This document shows, piece by piece, positions 1-10,714 of a stretch of DNA of 64,000 nucleotides (the first letter of the stretch is position 1; every line of letters begins with the position of its first letter). Under the pieces are notes generated by a model. That model was given only the letters and a program-made list of their open reading frames with translations, was not told where the DNA came from and did no database searches. This DNA is from Hygrophila difformis (lineage: Eukaryota; Streptophyta; Magnoliopsida; Lamiales; Acanthaceae): positions 22,368,057 to 22,432,056 of the forward strand of contig JAOANR010000002.1 in the NCBI GenBank assembly GCA_030278955.1. Reading direction: 5' to 3'. A program made the translations under genes and the position numbers.

Positions 1-35
1 AAACTACCTTCAAAAAATATTATGAAGTACAAAAT

Positions 36-1690
36 TTATAAAACTACCTTCGGTACATTTTCAGGTAAATTTTCAGTCTCCGGGGCAACTCTCTCTTCAG
101 TTTTATCTTTTACATTCCCAGCATCTACATCACCTCCTTCCCGCAAACTTGTCACCTCCGGACCCCCTTGACTCATCACAACATTTCCAGCTCCAGCTAA
201 TATACCCATCAAGATTTCTCCTTCGCTTGCAGTTATATCAAGATTATTTGACTGTTCTCCTTCACGACGTCGACCCACATTAATCAAAAGTTCACCTGCA
301 TCTTGATCACAAGGGGGGTGTGGGGAAGGTTCAACATCATTTCTGGATGCTTCTATGAGAGGATCAACATTGCCTGAAGCATCGCATCCATATATTGGCA
401 AGCAATGTTCACAATAGAGTCCATTGTGTGATCAGAAAGATGAACAACTGGTTCAGAATCAGTTGTCTCATTTGCATTAGCTTCATGGACAACAGGTGAA
501 TACATAGACTGCAAGCTAGAAAGATTGGCAGCTTCTTCATTTCCACTAGCATTCAAATCCACATTTTCTCCTAACTGCTCATCTCCTCCTCCATCCACAC
601 TCCTAGAAAGATTGGTAGTTGATTCATTTGCAGTAGAATTCACACGCTCATCTTCCACTTCTTTCCCACCCCTCCTTTTTCTTCTTTAGACCAGAAACAA
701 AAGTGCTAAGTCGATCGTCATCTTCCTCCACAGTCCTTTTCGCAGCCCTCGATTTCTTCTTAAAGTCAATATCTGGATACTTTGCATTAGGGAAAACCTT
801 CCAGATATCAACCATCTCCAAGTATCAATCATTTTTACATGTAAATCCAACCAAATGAAGCTCTTCACGCTCATAGAAATCAAAAAACATGTGCTGAAAA
901 AAAACAAAAACAAACAAGATACATAATCAACAAACAATGACCATAATCAACAATATAAATCACATAACAAACACAAAATTAAAATTACCATTAAGCAAAA
1001 CAGGTCTCCACAGGGGCGTGCTTGAGCACTGGTTCCCTTATCCAATTTTACCTTATACTCATTCAGAGATTTGATAAGAAATTGTCTAATATGAAGACAC
1101 CAATTGTACCTTAAAGCTTCTTCCGGAGATCTAAGAAACTGAAGATACCTTTTGTTTACAACCCTCCTTGAGTTAGGAGTAAAGACTTTCTGCAGAGCAA
1201 ACAAAACATACATCCTCCAGTAGTCATCCAATGGAATTTCAGTATTCTCCGTATTCTCTAAAATAGCTCTAAGATCCTTAACAGGTATCCGATTAGGCTC
1301 CTTCTTATTCGTAATAAGAGAATACTTTTCACAAAATTCATCAGCAAAATCATAACCAATCTCATTATTCTTCAAATCTATTATAAATTTATCGACTCCC
1401 CATGGCAAACCATATACTTTATGAATGTCTTCATCTGTAAACCTCCATCGACGGTTTTTATCAATAATAAAGCATTCCTCCTGAATGCTCCACTGATTAA
1501 TCAAAGTTATAATAGGATCAACCTTGAGCATGCACATTTTGAACATAAGCAGACAACTGAAGCAAGTTTCTTGAATAAACTCTTTCTTCCCATCTCCGTC
1601 ACTCTCGTTCAGGATATTATTTAAAACACAAATGCTAGATGGAACGCAACAGACCTGAGTATGCACTTTTTCAGCCATTCTTGATAACAA
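36..1690 (-). pseudogene. Plant-mobile-domain/DUF1985-like gene, N-terminal part, decayed
   Basis: Exon 1 (1690 to 989, exactly 234 codons) encodes a domain common in transposon-linked plant proteins that often end in an Ulp1-type protease. Visible landmarks are FTDEDIHKVYGLPWG (around residue 80), a following acidic/charged stretch, and ALRYNWCLHIRQFL near the end. A good donor (ATG|GTAATT) ends it and a TTTTTTTTCAG acceptor opens exon 2 at 893. Exon 2 stays in phase (HMFFDFYEREELH) but soon hits TGA near 825, and later segments (658 to 353 and 401 to 36) sit in shifted frames. They are low-complexity, rich in Asn, Glu and Ser. Any protease domain would lie beyond position 1. Start could be the Met at 1690 or 1678. 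Family assignment is by eye; I think it is no longer functional. Confidence 0.55.
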
Positions 1691-1703
1691 AAAAGTAAAG
1701 TAT

Positions 1704-1743
1704 CACCGTTCGCCGTAGAAAAACAATCGCCGTTCGCCGTAGA
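1704..1743. repeat. Two-copy tandem repeat upstream of the PMD-like gene
   Basis: CACCGTTCGCCGTAGA at 1704-1719 and CGCCGTTCGCCGTAGA at 1728-1743, spaced 24 bp, lie directly 5' of the minus-strand start at 1690. They may belong to its leader or promoter; nothing more can be said. Confidence 0.7.
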
Positions 1744-1823
1744 CGCAGAGAATCGCTAAATCACTGAAAAGCCCTAGAGAAAGTATCGACAGTGATAAAT
1801 TAAAAATTGGCGGTTAAATTGAC

Positions 1824-2237
1824 ATTAAATACTACACGGTGAAATCTCGACGGTTATTTCTTATTAATTACTTAGATGGTGAATTTTTATTAATCGCGTT
1901 ACTAGACGTTACCCGAATTCTGAAAACATTGTAAAATTTTTATTAACTACTACACGGTTATTTTTTATTAACTCATCTCCATCGCTGAATTGCATTAGTT
2001 ACGTGATTTCTGAAACATTGTAAAATTTTATTAAAATACTACACGGTTATTTTACATTTAACTAATTTCCATCACTCAATTTTTGATAATCGCTCTCGTG
2101 TATATCTATTCATCGCTGAATTGCATTCTTTACGCGATTTTCTGAGACAATGTAACATTTTCTTATTAAATACTACACGGTTATTTTTTTTATTAAAACT
2201 AACTTTCATCGCTGAATTGCATTAGTTAGCACTGCAC
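1824..2237. repeat. Diverged tandem repeats between the two MULE genes
   Basis: A unit of roughly 85-130 bp occurs about four times between the 3' end of the FAR1-like gene and the 5' end of the PMD-like gene. Each copy has TACTACACGGTTATTT, a TTATTAA tract, ATCGCTGAATTGCATT and a CATTGTAAAATTTT stretch (unit starts near 1826, 1947, 2034 and 2166). The same CATCGCTGAA core recurs in introns of the FAR1-like gene. Confidence 0.7.
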
Positions 2238-2303
2238 TAAGTCGATCAATACAATATTAGTGATCAATACACTTCATGTCATTTCTAAAAAAAATAAAAA
2301 TCT

Positions 2304-3536
2304 TCATTTCTGCATCCGTTTACGATGTTCTAACTCTTTCTTTTTCCGAACAGCTTCAGAAATAGAGACCATTCTCTTGTTCGATTTCTTCCGCCCTTTA
2401 CACGTTTCTCTTTCCCTTAAATGCAAATTTGAGTAATCTGATGTACTTCCAATCTCTGCAAAAAAAAACAAAAACATTGAGAAACACTAATTTCAAAAAA
2501 GCAAAAACATAAATTTATCTTTGATTAGAAATTACCCGACTCTTTGTTAATATCAATATTGTCATACTTTGTTTTCATCAATGTCTCAAAGTCATACATA
2601 AACGATTCACAAGCATCCTCATTTCGTGACAACACAATTGCTGACTTCAAAAACAAGCCACACAATTTCCGATATCTAGATGCTGCATTGACCACATTTG
2701 TTTCTTTTCCAACACCAACATCAACATAACTAAGATCACATTTTGCATTCCTTGACCACCGCTGCAAAATATATTTAACTCGAATAGTATGAAACACTTT
2801 TGCTCCACTTCCTGACAGAACATCCATCACCCTCAGAGCATGACAACATAAAATCCCCATATTCTCAAACATATTGCAAGTGCATCCAATTGTACCATCA
2901 TCAATGTTAACATTGACATGATCACCAATCATCTTTGAATCTGCATCTTCTCTCTTGCAAACATGATAAATTAATGCATCTGGTTGAAGCTCAACCACAT
3001 ACCCAAATGACAGATCATACTCATTGTTGAAAATATTGAACACATTTGGTGTATACTTCTCAGCTATATATTTCAATAGTGGATTCATAATAAACCTGGC
3101 AGAAACTTGTTTATCATCTGCCTTAAAATCTTCCATCCGTTCATTATCCCTCCTTGACTCCACAACCCTTTCAAAATGTGCAAAGAACTCAACATAGTTA
3201 TCAACGAGCCTTAAGAACCTGTGAAATGTCAACACAATATGGGGATGTGAAAATCAAATTCTCAACTACATAAAGCAAACACACATCGCTGAAATAAATA
3301 GAACTCTCTCGCTGATCAAAACAGTATAGCCTCGCTGAAAATAACTATTCAACTATCACTGAAAATGAAATTTATTCATACCGTCTCACAACTGAGTTAA
3401 AAGATTCACTTAGCTGAGTAGTCCTCATTCCTGCAGTAAAATGATTTTTAACCCAAGCAGCGGACCATTGACTTCTCAAATTATAAGTAGTCGACAACCA
3501 CCTTATTCAGATTGTGAGAAACAAGTTGATAGCATG
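2304..3536 (-). pseudogene. FAR1-related transposase gene, 3' half (SWIM zinc finger and C-terminus)
   Basis: Continuation of the gene whose 5' half is at 10715-12317. Exon 3 resumes after A1 at 3536 and runs to 3382 (WSAAWVKNHFTAGMRTTQLSES, typical FAR1/MULE). The donor CG|GTATGA joins the TTTCACAG acceptor before 3218. Exon 4 (3218-2536) carries the SWIM finger, CTCNMFENMGILCCHALRV. A donor at 2535 joins in phase to exon 5 (2455-2304), a basic tail (KGRKKSNKRMVS...RKKKEHRKRMQK) ending in TGA at 2304-2306, probably a nuclear localisation signal. Exon 3 needs at least two frame changes near the A1 insertion, so the copy is broken apart from the insertion itself. The phase-consistent splice sites make the model firm. 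Confidence 0.8.
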
Positions 3537-4078
3537 TGTAATACCCGGAAATTTTCCAACATAAAATAAATACAACAAATAAAATAAATATAATAAATAA
3601 AGAAATAAATGTAGAGGAAATGAGAAATGGAATTTAAATTAAAAAGGAAACAAAATTCCGAGAACCCGGGAAGCCGAAGACAATTTAATCGAATAAATGG
3701 TTACACGGGGACCCGACACCGATAGACTCAATAACTCGAGTCCAAATATAAATTTAGATCCGAATAAAATTAAGATAGGAAATCGGAACCCGAAGATACC
3801 CCGAAGATCATAAAACGGGAGCATAGAAGGATAGAAGTCCGAAAGAGAGGAGGAAAAGCACGACGGATCGCACGACCCGCCCGGACCGAAGCCCAGGCGA
3901 GTTCAGTGCGGTGGCCGCGCGGTCACAAGGGGAAGGGCGCGCCACGGCCGCGCCAAGCGACAGATTCGCCCGTTGCGTGAATCTCTCGCCCGAATCCGGA
4001 TTTTTCGACTTTCGGTTGAACATCTTTCGACTCTAGACTCTTAGAGTCAGATCTTGGACGCCCTAGGTCTTAGTTATC

Positions 4079-4088
4079 TATAAATAAT
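4079..4088 (+). promoter_or_regulatory. TATA box of A1 5' LTR
   Basis: TATAAATAAT follows a 7-bp inverted repeat (4029-4048) and precedes a leader with two AAACCCTA motifs. The same box occurs at 8761 (3' LTR), on the minus strand near 18416 and 23082 (A2), and at 36539 (solo LTR B). Transcription is expected to begin about 30 bp downstream. Confidence 0.65.
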
Positions 4089-5370
4089 ACCTCCTAAGAG
4101 CTTCGAATACGTTTGAAACCCTACGAAATCTCTCTATACGTCGAAACCCTAATCCCGGAGACATCGGAGGCACGAAGGCACTCAAAGACTGTATCTTGGA
4201 CGAATTTCGGAGACCCCCATCGCTGTGGTAAGCCTTGATCCATTCTTTTCCATATGTGATTCGAAAACGAATCCTAATTCGATCTTTTTCTATTCTAAAC
4301 CCCGATCCGGATCGAGAACGAAGAACCCGACAAACGGAGAGGATAAACGGAGGACGGGAAGCCACGCCTCCGAATCGACGATCCCGGACGCTCAACAATC
4401 TGTAAGTTAACGCTTAATTTGGTTTTGGGTTGTTAAAAGATTCGAACATATAGATCTAATGGAACCCTACCTAAAATCTGTCTACACCGGCGCAGCGCTT
4501 TTATTGAATTTATTCAGACCCCTTAAAACGTTCAAACGAGATAACTTAAAACACGAAAAACATTCTTAAGACACTGATCTAGCTCTTGTAAAAATTTCAT
4601 AATTTTTCATCGTGTTTCGATATCCGAAAACGATCGTAAACGAGCCTGCTTTAGATTTGGATCTTGAAACGATGATAGATTCTTTATTCGAACTTGTTGG
4701 AGATTTCTACCTTAGATCTAGACCGATCTAGGCTTGGCATTGAACATAAGAGTTGTTGATCTATACGTTATAAATACCTCCGTAAAATTTCAGAATTTTT
4801 CGTGATGATTTGATATATGAAATCCACCCCAAACCGAACTGGTTTAAAATCGGATCTTGAAAACTGGACAGAACATAGATTCGAAATTGCTGGCGTTTTT
4901 GAATAGGGTTCTAGGCCGAATTAGATCTTTAGCCGAACATGAAAGTTGTAGATAATTGTCTTAAGATAATCTCTGTAAAATTCATCCAATTTAGAGTTCA
5001 TTTGCTATGGTAGATCTCGAAACTTTTAAACTGTTGTGTGAAAACGCGGACAGATTTTTGATCTGACAAAATTGACGTTGTTGACCTATTTCGGTATCTC
5101 GGATCGAAAAAGTTAAAACACAAAAGTTGTAGATCTCGACGGTTTGGAGTCAGTAGTAAAATTTTAGAATTTTTGGAATTAAACTCCATTTTTAACAAAT
5201 TTTAGAGTAAACTGTGGTTGACCGAGTCAAATCTTGATATCTTGTGGAAACGGTGAAATTAGCCTTTGAGGTTGAAATGGATAGAAATACTTTGAAATAC
5301 GATACACGAAACGAGAAGATTAAAATATTGCGGGTTATGACTAAGCTAGATACTGTCAATGTTCTCTGCG

Positions 5371-5535
5371 GCTTGGGACATAAGAGCCCAAGTGTATGTC
5401 TAGGTTGACGTAAGAGCCCTAGCGAAACACTGATCGTATGGCTAGCGGACGAATTAACTCTAATTAAAAGATCGACCATGATACCTGTGGACATAAGAGC
5501 CCAGGCGTAAGGCTGGCGGACATAAGAGCCCTAGC
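5371..5535 (+). repeat. Hairpin array with shared loop in A-family LTR
   Basis: Four short hairpins share the loop core GGACATAAGAGCCC (one copy has GACGTAAGAGCCC) but have different stems: CTTGGG/CCCAAG (5372-5392), CTAGG/CCTAG (5400-5422), CCTG/CAGG plus GG/CC (5484-5505) and GCT/AGC plus GG/CC (5512-5535). Stem sequences vary while pairing is kept. The same array is in the other A-family LTRs, and family D has a related pair. Confidence 0.75.
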
Positions 5536-6185
5536 GGTGGTGATCTGTAAAAGAATCGAAACGATACATCGATAAGGGAATCCAATCAAGTCCTTGACAA
5601 TTTGTGTTTTTTAAAAAAATTATGGCAACTTATTTAATTACGTTGCAAGCTATATTGATGATCTTATGAATCCATGCCTTCTAAATTATGCGATTACATG
5701 AATTGATTAAATTACGCACATGTTTTCATTAAATTTAAATAAAGGCTTTGAAACCTCATAATCTTGTACGTGTTAACTTACTCAGCACGTAGTGCTGACC
5801 AAACCATTTTTATTTATTTTTCTTCCAGAGTTGAGAATTATGCATCGTCATATGCATACACGGGAAGCTTGGGATGATATATTATTTTGATTTTTTTTTT
5901 TGTATTAGACTAGATCTTGCATGAACGGGCCTGTTTAACCCGTGATTAGGCCATGTTGGCCCTATATTTAAATTCCGCTGCATTATACTTATGTAAATAT
6001 TATTTTCCGTTGCAACTTTGATGTATTATTTTTAAATTATATATGAATGGGTTGTTTGAATATTTTAAATTCTGAAAAACCATAGTCTTGCATCTCTTTA
6101 GTAAGCTCGGAGAAACCGTGTCTTGCTAGGGAGGTGTGGCGGTGACACCCCGACCTGGGTGACCAAAAACCGGGGTGTTACAAGT

Positions 6186-6201
6186 TGGTATCAGAGCCCG
6201 G
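6186..6201 (+). other. Primer binding site, initiator tRNA-Met (A1)
   Basis: TGGTATCAGAGCCCGG starts three bases after the LTR end; the first 12 bases match the complement of plant initiator tRNA-Met. It is the minus-strand primer site, not a tRNA gene. Confidence 0.9.
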
Positions 6202-6813
6202 ATATTTTTAAGTCCTTATTTTTAAACTATTATTTTTAAACCATTACTATTTTTAAACTACTACTAATATTTTGACTATTATTTTAAACTTTTAAAGTAT
6301 TATTTCCATGGAGAAATTTTTATTTTAAAACCCATGGAAAAAATATATATATAGTGCATAAATTACTTTTGGGGGGAAACCACCATACGCATTTGCATAT
6401 TGCATCTCTTTTATGTAGAGAACTTAGAATCTTGGCGAATTTCAACTTAGAATCTTGGCGAATATTAACTTAGATCTTTTGCTTGCATTAGATAACTTAG
6501 ACGCTTGACATCAAATTAAGGGAGCTAACTAGAGACTGATCTTGCCTTAGTTCTAGATCGCGTTCATCTATGCGTTCGCCTAATCATAACAATCCTCGAC
6601 CTTAGCCATTCCTACCCTTGTACAAATTAGAAAACTTTCTCATGTGGAACAATGAAAAAATCAAGTTTTATTAAAACACTTTTTATTCCAAAAATCTTGT
6701 TTGGATTTCCAAACAACAAACCCGAATATTTGAAATTTGAAATTTACGAAACGTCTTGTTCGAGCGATCTATCCAAACCAAGATAGGCTAATCTATACAC
6801 GTTATAACAGAAA

Positions 6814-7932
6814 ATGGCGCCTAGAAGAAAACCAAGGAAGGTGAGTCCAAACTGCACTGACGCTAACCTTTCCAACACGCCCAACAACAGTGAAAGTCCT
6901 CAGAACCTAGGAGAGCAAGTGCCTCAAGCGCCCAATAATATGGAAGCACGTTTAAAAACTGTAGAGGAACTCCTTGTAGCATTGGGAAATGCCGAGGTGC
7001 GTAGGGCACAAACAGTACCTCCGCCAGTAGCCCGAGTCAACTACTTGGCATTAGTGAACCCCTACAACCCACCCCATTATGATGGCCAAGAGGATCCGGC
7101 CAAGTTGGAAGGTTGGATCCGTACCTTTGATAAGCTTTTGAATGCTATCAAGTGCCCTGATAAGGAGAAGATACACGTAGTGACCTACTACCTAAGAGGC
7201 GAAGCCGATGAGTGGTGGCAAAATCTCCAGGCAAATTCAGTGGAAGACGAAGAAGCCTACACCTGGGAAGAACTTAAGGAAGCTTTGAGGGAAAGATTCT
7301 ACCCACTGAGCACCAAGACTGCGAAGTACGAGGAATTCATCAACTTAAAGCAAGGTGCACAAACGGTACAAGAATACTACACCAAATTCAAGGAGCTAGT
7401 ACGATTCGCTGCGAGGATAGTACCAACCGACTCTGACAAGGCTCAGAAATTCGAGATGGGTCTGAACCTTAGTATCCGGGAGATACTTGCAGTAGGACAA
7501 TTCACGAACCTGCAAACGATATATGATCGCGCCGTATCAATCGCTCGAATCCAGCAATTGAAGCGTAAGGAACATGGTGAGTCGAGCAAGGACTCGCAAG
7601 GACTTGAGAAGAAGGATCGGAAAGACAACAACAGCAACTTTAGGAAAGACAATGGATCCCGAAGGAAAGGAAATAAAGGTCTCAACAATGGGGGAGACGA
7701 CAACCGTGGTGCGTTTATACCACGTTGTCCACGATGCAACCATGCACATTTGGTGCGCCAATGCCCGAAGCCTAGAACCTGCCGTAGGTGCGGCAAGCTT
7801 GGTCACAAGGCTAGTGGATGTCGAACGCCAGAGGAGGCGATCGAAAAGAGAGTAGATTTGGTGAACCTTCAGCAAGGAGAGAGTGACGAGGAACGAGACC
7901 AAGACCCGAACCCTCTTGAGAATAATGAATAG
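6814..7932 (+). CDS. gag: Gag polyprotein of element A1 (gag-only retrotransposon)
   Basis: Intact 372-residue frame beginning ATGGCGCCTAGA about 630 bp after the PBS. Residues about 75-215 form a Ty3/gypsy retrotransposon gag domain (DPAKLEGWIRTFDKLL, YYLRGEADEWWQNL, WEELKEALRERFYP, TVQEYYTKFKELVRFA). A basic linker leads to two zinc knuckles near the C-terminus: CPRCNHAHLVRQC (305-317) and CRRCGKLGHKASGC (323-336, standard CX2CX4HX4C). The protein ends in an acidic tail and a true stop; there is no downstream pol. It would assemble the cytoplasmic particle and bind RNA. It is nearly identical to the A2 gag and clearly related to element D gag. That two old copies are both open suggests selection on Gag or recent spread. 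Confidence 0.9.
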   Translation: MAPRRKPRKVSPNCTDANLSNTPNNSESPQNLGEQVPQAPNNMEARLKTVEELLVALGNAEVRRAQTVPPPVARVNYLALVNPYNPPHYDGQEDPAKLEGWIRTFDKLLNAIKCPDKEKIHVVTYYLRGEADEWWQNLQANSVEDEEAYTWEELKEALRERFYPLSTKTAKYEEFINLKQGAQTVQEYYTKFKELVRFAARIVPTDSDKAQKFEMGLNLSIREILAVGQFTNLQTIYDRAVSIARIQQLKRKEHGESSKDSQGLEKKDRKDNNSNFRKDNGSRRKGNKGLNNGGDDNRGAFIPRCPRCNHAHLVRQCPKPRTCRRCGKLGHKASGCRTPEEAIEKRVDLVNLQQGESDEERDQDPNPLENNE

Positions 7933-8205
7933 GCAGTTATGGGGACATAACTGAAATCCTAAGGGGGAGAGGATGTGATACCCCGTAATAATTTATTTTT
8001 GGAGTTCGACCCGATATCATGTATCCTAAATCATAAATAAACAAATTCAAGTTGTTTTGAACTACGTTATGGCTTGATCCCTTCAAAGGGTACGTAGGCA
8101 GCTTAGAAGTTTTAATTCTAAGTTCAGTCGCAAAATAATAAAACAACAAAAAGACTTTGGCACGAGAAGAGCCGAAACACAACTTCGAGGACGAAGTTGA
8201 TTCTT

Positions 8206-8217
8206 AAGGAGGGTAGA
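8206..8217 (+). other. Polypurine tract of A1
   Basis: AAGGAGGGTAGA directly precedes the 3' LTR at 8219 and follows GAGGACGAAGTTGATTCTT, the type of sequence seen before the PPT in Tekay/Reina chromoviruses. It primes plus-strand DNA synthesis. Confidence 0.75.
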
Positions 8218-8218
8218 C

Positions 8219-10714
8219 TGTAATACCCGGAAATTTTCCAACATAAAATAAATACAACAAATAAAATAAATATAATAAATAAAGAAATAAATGTAGAGGA
8301 AATGAGAAATGGAATTTAAATTAAAAAGGAAACAAAATTCCGAGAACCCGGGAAGCCGAAGACAATTTAATCGAATAAATGGTTACACGGGGACCTGACA
8401 CCGATAGACTCAATAACTCGAGTCCAAATATAAATTTAGATCCGAATAAAATTAAGATAGGAAATAGGAACCTGAAGATACCCCGAAGATCATAAAACAG
8501 GAGCATAGAAGGATAGAAGTCCGAAAGAGAGGAGGAAAAGCACGACGGATCGCACGACCCGCCCGGACCGAAGCCCAGGTGAGTTCGGCGCGGTGGCCGC
8601 GCGGTCACAAGGGGAAGGGCGCGCCACGGCCGCGCCAAGCGACAGATTCGCCCGTTGCGTGAATCTCTCGCCCGAATCCGGATTTTTCGACTTTCGGTTG
8701 AACATCTTTCGACTCTAGACTCTTAGAGTCAGATCTTGGACGCCCTAGGTCTTAGTTATCTATAAATAAGACCTCCTAAGAGCTCCGAATACGTTTGAAA
8801 CCCTACGAAATCTCTCTATACGTCGAAACCCTAATCCCGGAGTCATCGGAGGCACGAAGACACTCAAAGACTGTATTTTGGACGAAATTTCGGAGACCCC
8901 CGTCGCTGTGGTAAGCCTTGATCCATTCTTTTCCATATGTGATTCGAAAATGAATCCTAATTCGATCTTTTTCTATTCTAAACCCCGATCCGGATCGAGA
9001 ACGAAGAACCCGACAAACGGAGAGGATAAACGGAGGACGTGAAGCCACGCCTCCGAATCGACGATCCCGGACGCTCAACAATCTGTAAGTTAACGCTTAC
9101 TTTGGTTTTGGGTTGTTAAAAGATTCGAACATATAGATCTAATGGAACCCTACCTAAAATCTGTCTACACCGGCGCAGCGCTTTTATTGAATTTATTCGA
9201 ACCCCTTAAAACGTTCAAACGAGAAAACTTAAAACACGGAAAACATTCCTAAGACACTGATCTAGCTATTGTAAAAATTTCATAATTTTTCATCGTGTTT
9301 CGGTATCCGAAAAACGATCGTAAATGAGCCTGCTTTAGATTTGGATCTTGAAACGATGATAGATTCTTTATTCGAACTTGTTGGAGATTTCTACCTTAGA
9401 TCTAGACCGATCTAGGCTTGGCGTTAAACATAAGAGTTGTAGATCTATGCGTTATAAATACCTCCGTAAAATTTCAGAATTTTTCGTGATGATTTGATAT
9501 ATGAAATCTACCCCAAACCGAACTGGTTTAAAATCGGATCTTGAAAACTGGACAGAACATAGATTCGAACTTGCTGGCGTTTTTGACTAGGGTTCTAGGC
9601 CGAATTAGATCTTTAGCCGAACATGAAAGTTGTAGATAATTGTCTTAAGATGATCTCTGTAACATTTCATCAAATTTAGAGTTCATTTGCTATGGTAGAT
9701 CTTGAAACTTTTAAACTGTTGTGTGAAAACGCGGACAGATTTTTGATCTGACGAAAACGGACGTTGTTGACCTGTTTCGGTATCTCGGATCGAAAAAGTT
9801 AAAACACGAAAGTTGTAGATCTCGACGTTTTGGAGTCATTAGTATAATTTCAGAATTTTTGGAATTAAACTCCATTTTTAACAAATTTTAGAGTAAACTG
9901 TGGTTGACCGAGTCAAATCTTGATATCTTGTGGAAACGGTGAAATTAGCCTTTGAGGTTGAAACGGATAGAAATACTTTGAAATACGATACACGAAACGA
10001 GAAGATTAAAATATTGCGGGTTATGACTAAGCTAGATACCGTCAATGTTCTCTGCGGCTTGGGACATAAGAGCCCAAGTGTATGTCTAGGTTGACGTAAG
10101 GGCCCTAGCGAAACACTGATCGTATGGCTAGCGGACGGATTAACTCTAATTAAAAGATCGACCATGATACCTGTGGACATAAGAGCCCAGGCGTAAGGCT
10201 GGCGGACATAAGAGCCCTAGCGGTGGTGATCTGTAAAAGAATCGAAATGATACATCGATAAGGGAATCCAATCAAGTCCTTGACAATTTGTGTTTTTTAA
10301 AAAAATTATGGCAACTTATTTAATTACGTTGCAAGCTATATTTATGATCTTATGAATCCATGTCTTCTAAATTATGCGATTACATGAATTGATTAAATTA
10401 CGCACATGTTTTCATTAAATTTAAATAAAGGCTTTGAAACCTCATGATCTTGTACATGTTAACTTACTCAGCACGTAGTGCTGACCAAACCATTTTTATT
10501 TCTTTTTCTTCCAGAGTTGAGAATTATGCATCGTCATATGCATACACGGGAAGCTTGGGATGATATATTATTTTGAATTTTTTTTTTTTGTATTAGACTA
10601 GATCTTGCATGAACGGGCCTTGCATCTCTTTAGTAAGCTCGGAGAAACCGTGTCTTGCTAGGGAGGTGTGGCGGTGACACCCCGACCTGGGTGACCAAAA
10701 ACCGGGGTGTTACA
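8219..10714 (+). repeat. 3' LTR of element A1 (2496 bp)
   Basis: Same order of parts as the 5' LTR, including TATA at 8761 and the hairpin array near 10058-10222. About 155 bp are missing at 10620, where GAACGGGCCT joins directly to TGCATCTCTT; this removes the segment just upstream of the terminal CTCGGAGAAACC block. A few dozen substitutions separate it from the 5' LTR by eye, so the insertion is older than that of the LARD element. Confidence 0.9.

Larger units (their letters stand above)
3537..6182 (+). repeat. 5' LTR of element A1 (2646 bp)
   Basis: Runs from TGTAATACCC to GGGGTGTTACA. Internal order: AT-rich start; GC-rich block about 3860-3970 with GCGCGCC; inverted repeat GACTCTA/TAGAGTC at 4029-4048; TATA box at 4079; leader with AAACCCTAA telo-box motifs; donor-like GTAAG at 4228 and GTAAGTTAA at 4402; four copies of an AT-rich module (about 4551-5177); hairpin array 5371-5535; hairpin 5782-5798; pyrimidine tract ending CAG at 5828; and an ACACCCCG/CGGGGTGT stem just before the 3' end. 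Compared with the 3' LTR it differs by scattered substitutions and keeps about 155 bp (5933-6088) that the 3' LTR has lost. Confidence 0.9.
3537..10714 (+). mobile_element. LTR retrotransposon A1: gag-only Ty3/gypsy-type element
   Basis: Complete element of 7178 bp with 5-bp target duplication GCATG (3532-3536 and 10715-10719), inserted in exon 3 of the FAR1-like gene. Order: 5' LTR 3537-6182, PBS for initiator tRNA-Met, intact gag 6814-7932, polypurine tract, 3' LTR 8219-10714. Only about 2.0 kb lies between the LTRs and no protease, RT, RNase H or integrase is present, so it must depend on another element for reverse transcription and integration. This matches the described class of terminal-repeat elements with only a GAG domain (TR-GAG). 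The PPT region and TGTAATACCC ends resemble Tekay-type chromoviruses, but without RT the lineage is a guess. Confidence 0.9.

Noticed and set aside
5192..5494. 100-residue frame across the hairpin array (also in other A LTRs)
   Set aside because: Antisense and low-complexity, created by the repeated hairpin sequence.
6183..6201. tRNA gene suggested by tRNA-like sequence at the LTR edges
   Set aside because: Only the complement of a tRNA 3' end is present; these are primer binding sites.
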